Assembly: GCA_905479515.1 (NCBI GenBank)
Contig: CAJQMX010000101.1
Location: 1 to 25,511 of the forward strand
Reading direction: 5' to 3'
From: an uncultured Parasphingopyxis sp.
Lineage (GTDB): Bacteria > Pseudomonadota > Alphaproteobacteria > Sphingomonadales > Sphingomonadaceae
Length of the DNA stretch: 25,511 nucleotides
In this document: positions 23,256 to 25,511 of the stretch, in pieces
Layout: each line of letters starts with the position of its first letter
Position numbering within the stretch: position 1 is the stretch's first letter
Made by a program: the position numbers and the translations under genes
The notes under the pieces: model-generated
What the model was told of the DNA's origin: nothing
The model's database searches: none
What the model saw: only the letters and a program-made list of their open reading frames with translations

Positions 23256-23274
23256 CATGGCAAGGAAAGTGCGA

Positions 23275-24594
23275 CTAGCCCAATTCCCCAATCATCTGCG
23301 CCAGCGCAAGCACAGTGTGATCGGCATGGAAGCCGCCAATGACCTGGAGACCGATGGGCAGACCATCAGCATCCTCACCGATCGGCACACTGGCTGCCGG
23401 AAGCCCCGGATATGTGGCAATGCTGACCCAGCCAAATTGTTCGCCAAACCCGTGTTCCTCACCGTTCACGACGAGCTTGCGATCCTGCATCGGTACGGAT
23501 GAATGCGGAAAGGCAGTGGTGCCCGCATTGGGGCAAAGTATCGCATCGAACTCACCGAAAAGCGTGCGGAACTGGCGGCTCGCCCGTGCCTGCTGATCGA
23601 CCATGTCGCACCAACCGGGGAAATCGGGCAGCGGAAATTCCGACGCCGGATCGCGCGCGGCAAGCACCGATAATAGCATATGGATATATTGCCCGTTTAG
23701 CGTGGCCAGATCAGGCAAGAGATCACTCTTCCGCGAGATCGTTGCACCAGCGCGTTCACACTGTTCAACCGTCTCTTCAATAGCCGCCACAATTGAATCA
23801 TCAACGATCGCGAGATTCGTATCAGTCACGACGAGAAAGCGGCAGTCTTTCAGGCTTTTCCGCCGGGTTCGGGGCAGCGCGATATCCGATGTCAGGTCCA
23901 GCGCAAGGGCGAGATCGGCGGTGCTGCGCGCAAGCGGGCCGGTGACCGAGAGTGGAATGTCCGCGCCATCCGTACCGGGGAAGAAATGCCCTTCAAGTGG
24001 AACGACGCCATAGCTTGGCTTGAGCCCGTACACACCGCAAAAATTGGCCGGGATGCGGATCGAGCCACCAATGTCAGAGCCATATTCAAGCGGCACCATG
24101 CCCGTGGCAAGCGCCGCCGCAGAGCCGCCAGACGATCCGCCTACGACGCGTGAGTGATCGTGCGGATTGTTGGTTCGGCCATAGACCGGATTGTCAGACT
24201 GCCAATCGCCGAGCATCGGCGGGACATTAGTCTTGCCGAGCAGGATCGCACCCGCGGATTTGAGCCGCTGCACGACGACAGAATCCTTTTGCGCGATGAA
24301 GTCCTTCGCAGTCTCAAGCCCCCAGGTCGTCGGCAGACCGGCGACATCATGCGATTCCTTGATCGTCATCGGCACACCGAGCAGCGGCTTGGCTTCACCG
24401 GCGGTATTCGTCTTGTCGGCCGCGCGCGCGGCTTCACGGGCCCGGTCAAAATCGCGGACGACCACGGCGTTTATGTCGCCATCCCGCTCTTCAATCCGGG
24501 CAATCGCCGCTTCGCATTCGGCTTCGGCGCTGCTGTCGCCTCTGGCTATCGCCTGGGCGGTTTCGATGGCGGTCTTTTCGCTGACGGGAATCAT
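23275..24594 (-). CDS. Amidase-signature family amidase
   Basis: The 439-residue protein has the full Ser-cisSer-Lys triad of the amidase signature family: K79 in GVPMTIKESHDVAG, S154 in VVGGSSGGSAAAL and nucleophile S178 in YGSDIGGSIRIPA. The spacings of 75 and 24 residues equal those of fatty acid amide hydrolase (K142, S217, S241). It hydrolyses a C-N amide bond in the cytoplasm; the natural substrate cannot be read from the sequence. It is not GatA by context, since no gatB/gatC is nearby. AGGAG 6 bp upstream supports the start at 24594. It lies between an acyl-CoA dehydrogenase and a hydroxyacyl-CoA dehydrogenase on the same strand, so it may act on an amide entering beta-oxidation. Confidence 0.9.
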   Translation of the reverse strand: MIPVSEKTAIETAQAIARGDSSAEAECEAAIARIEERDGDINAVVVRDFDRAREAARAADKTNTAGEAKPLLGVPMTIKESHDVAGLPTTWGLETAKDFIAQKDSVVVQRLKSAGAILLGKTNVPPMLGDWQSDNPVYGRTNNPHDHSRVVGGSSGGSAAALATGMVPLEYGSDIGGSIRIPANFCGVYGLKPSYGVVPLEGHFFPGTDGADIPLSVTGPLARSTADLALALDLTSDIALPRTRRKSLKDCRFLVVTDTNLAIVDDSIVAAIEETVEQCERAGATISRKSDLLPDLATLNGQYIHMLLSVLAARDPASEFPLPDFPGWCDMVDQQARASRQFRTLFGEFDAILCPNAGTTAFPHSSVPMQDRKLVVNGEEHGFGEQFGWVSIATYPGLPAASVPIGEDADGLPIGLQVIGGFHADHTVLALAQMIGELG

Positions 24595-24610
24595 GGCATT
24601 CTCCTAAGAA

Positions 24611-24683
24611 CCGTTAGGGCTGAGCCTGTCGAAGCCCGTTTTTCCTGCTGAGAGACACCCTTTGACAGGCTCAGGGCCAACGG
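24611..24683. repeat. REP/MITE-like inverted repeat between the amidase and hydroxyacyl-CoA dehydrogenase genes
   Basis: The arms 24611-24636 and 24658-24683 are 26-bp inverted copies identical at 20 positions, with the shared core CTGAGCCTGTC. Each arm also pairs with itself: GGGCT...AGCCC in the first and CCCT...AGGG in the second. It starts 17 bp upstream of the amidase start codon, just beyond its Shine-Dalgarno, and ends 12 bp past the stop of the upstream gene. Confidence 0.75.
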
Positions 24684-24695
24684 AGATTCGGAAAA

Positions 24696-25511
24696 TCAGG
24701 TGAACCTTTCGCCAGCCGCTGCCTTGTCCTTGAGCAATTGCGACAGGCGGAAATTCTCGCCGAGCCGCGCGCCATGCTTCTCCAGCCCGGCAACCACGAC
24801 ATCCAGTCCGACCGTGTCGGCCCAGAACATCGGCCCGCCCGTATAGAGCGGCCAGCCATAGCCGTTGATCCAGACGACATCGATATCGCTGGCCCGCTGC
24901 GCCATGCCTTCTTCAAGGATAAGCGCGCCTTCATTGACCATCGGGTAGAGCAGCCGTTCGAGAATCTCGTCCTTCGAAATCTCGCGCTGTTCAACGCCCT
25001 TTTTCTCGGCGAACTCCGCAATCACCTTTTTGACATCGTCGGACGGCGTACGCTGGCGCGCCTCGTCATAATCATAGAAACCAGCGCCGGTTTTCTGCCC
25101 GCGCCGATCCATCGCGCACAAGGCATCGCGGATGCTTTCGATGCGCGTCGGATCGCGGTGCCAGCCAATATCGAGGCCCGCAAGATCGGACATCTGGAAC
25201 GGCCCCATCGGAAAGCCAAAGTCCAACAGCACCTCATCGACTTCCCAATAATTGGCGCCCTCCATGATCAGCGCATTGGCCTGTTGCTGGCGCGGGCTGA
25301 GCATACGGTTGCCGATAAAACCGTCGCAGACACCCGCGACAACGGCGATCTTGCCGATCTTCTTGCCGAGCTTCATCGCCGTGGCGAGCACCTGATCGGA
25401 TGTCTTTTCCCCGCGCACGACTTCGAGCAGCTTCATGACATTGGCCGGCGAGAAGAAGTGCAGGCCCAGAACGGCTTCTGGCCGCGCTGTCGCGGTCGCG
25501 ATCTCGTCGAC
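24696..25511 (-). CDS. 3-hydroxyacyl-CoA dehydrogenase (FadB/FadJ-type), C-terminal part; 5' end outside window
   Basis: The frame is open to the right edge; the visible 271 residues begin [40 protein letters not shown] is the 3-hydroxyacyl-CoA dehydrogenase signature, with the catalytic His in HFFSP. It is followed by [40 protein letters not shown], and a second dehydrogenase C-terminal domain with [40 protein letters not shown]. The two C-terminal domains are typical of the multifunctional enoyl-CoA hydratase/3-hydroxyacyl-CoA dehydrogenase of beta-oxidation, so a hydratase domain is expected beyond the window. The enzyme oxidises L-3-hydroxyacyl-CoA with NAD. An internal ATG at 25436 is not the start. 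Confidence 0.92.
   Translation of the reverse strand, partial: VDEIATATARPEAVLGLHFFSPANVMKLLEVVRGEKTSDQVLATAMKLGKKIGKIAVVAGVCDGFIGNRMLSPRQQQANALIMEGANYWEVDEVLLDFGFPMGPFQMSDLAGLDIGWHRDPTRIESIRDALCAMDRRGQKTGAGFYDYDEARQRTPSDDVKKVIAEFAEKKGVEQREISKDEILERLLYPMVNEGALILEEGMAQRASDIDVVWINGYGWPLYTGGPMFWADTVGLDVVVAGLEKHGARLGENFRLSQLLKDKAAAGERFT

Overview
The window looks like chromosomal DNA from a GC-rich alphaproteobacterium, most likely a sphingomonad (Sphingomonadales). The pointers are a single bifunctional RelA/SpoT homologue, a CC_3452-type small secreted protein, a TolB/amidohydrolase fusion, dense CoA and aromatic amino-acid catabolism, and several intergenic palindrome families of the kind common in sphingomonads. 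The genus assignment is inference. I saw no tRNA, rRNA, CRISPR array, transposase, phage gene or plasmid gene.

Layout. 1-1102 (-): a phospholipase D/cardiolipin-synthase-type gene cut by the window edge. It is divergent from rpoZ (1213-1557), which ends in a clear intrinsic terminator. 1648-2127 (-): an HxlR-type repressor. Across an AT-rich gap with a near-perfect 22-bp palindrome lie a 23-codon hydrophobic ORF and a small secreted CC_3452-family protein. 2730-7361 (+): the (p)ppGpp synthetase/hydrolase rsh, tryptophan 2,3-dioxygenase kynA and a Tat-exported PhoD phosphatase. 7358-11941 (-): a lipoprotein class A beta-lactamase-like protein and a very large secreted TolB/amidohydrolase fusion. 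12091-16201 (+): a thiolase, glutaryl-CoA dehydrogenase and a family III CoA-transferase. 16259-16999: a TonB-like protein. 17.0-18.05 kb: a lower-GC patch of small unrecognised membrane-protein ORFs with three copies of a degenerate palindrome. 18232-20793 (+): hpd and hmgA, two consecutive steps of tyrosine catabolism. 20797-25511 (-): an MFS transporter, an acyl-CoA dehydrogenase, an amidase and the C-terminal half of a 3-hydroxyacyl-CoA dehydrogenase.

How the genes fit together. The dominant theme is amino-acid and acyl-CoA catabolism. Tryptophan enters through KynA, tyrosine through Hpd and HmgA, glutarate or glutaryl-CoA (from lysine or tryptophan) through the CoA-transferase and GcdH, and chain shortening through the acyl-CoA dehydrogenase, hydroxyacyl-CoA dehydrogenase and thiolase. 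The remaining genes are core housekeeping (rpoZ, rsh) or envelope functions (PLD, PhoD, TonB, beta-lactamase-like lipoprotein).

I did not find a convincing new multi-gene system. The signals most worth follow-up are small. They are the HxlR palindrome with its micro-ORF, the rsh start codon buried in a strong hairpin, a promoter with an apparently leaderless 22-codon ORF ahead of hpd, the compensatory base changes inside the arms of two intergenic palindromes, and the low-GC patch with its split gene.
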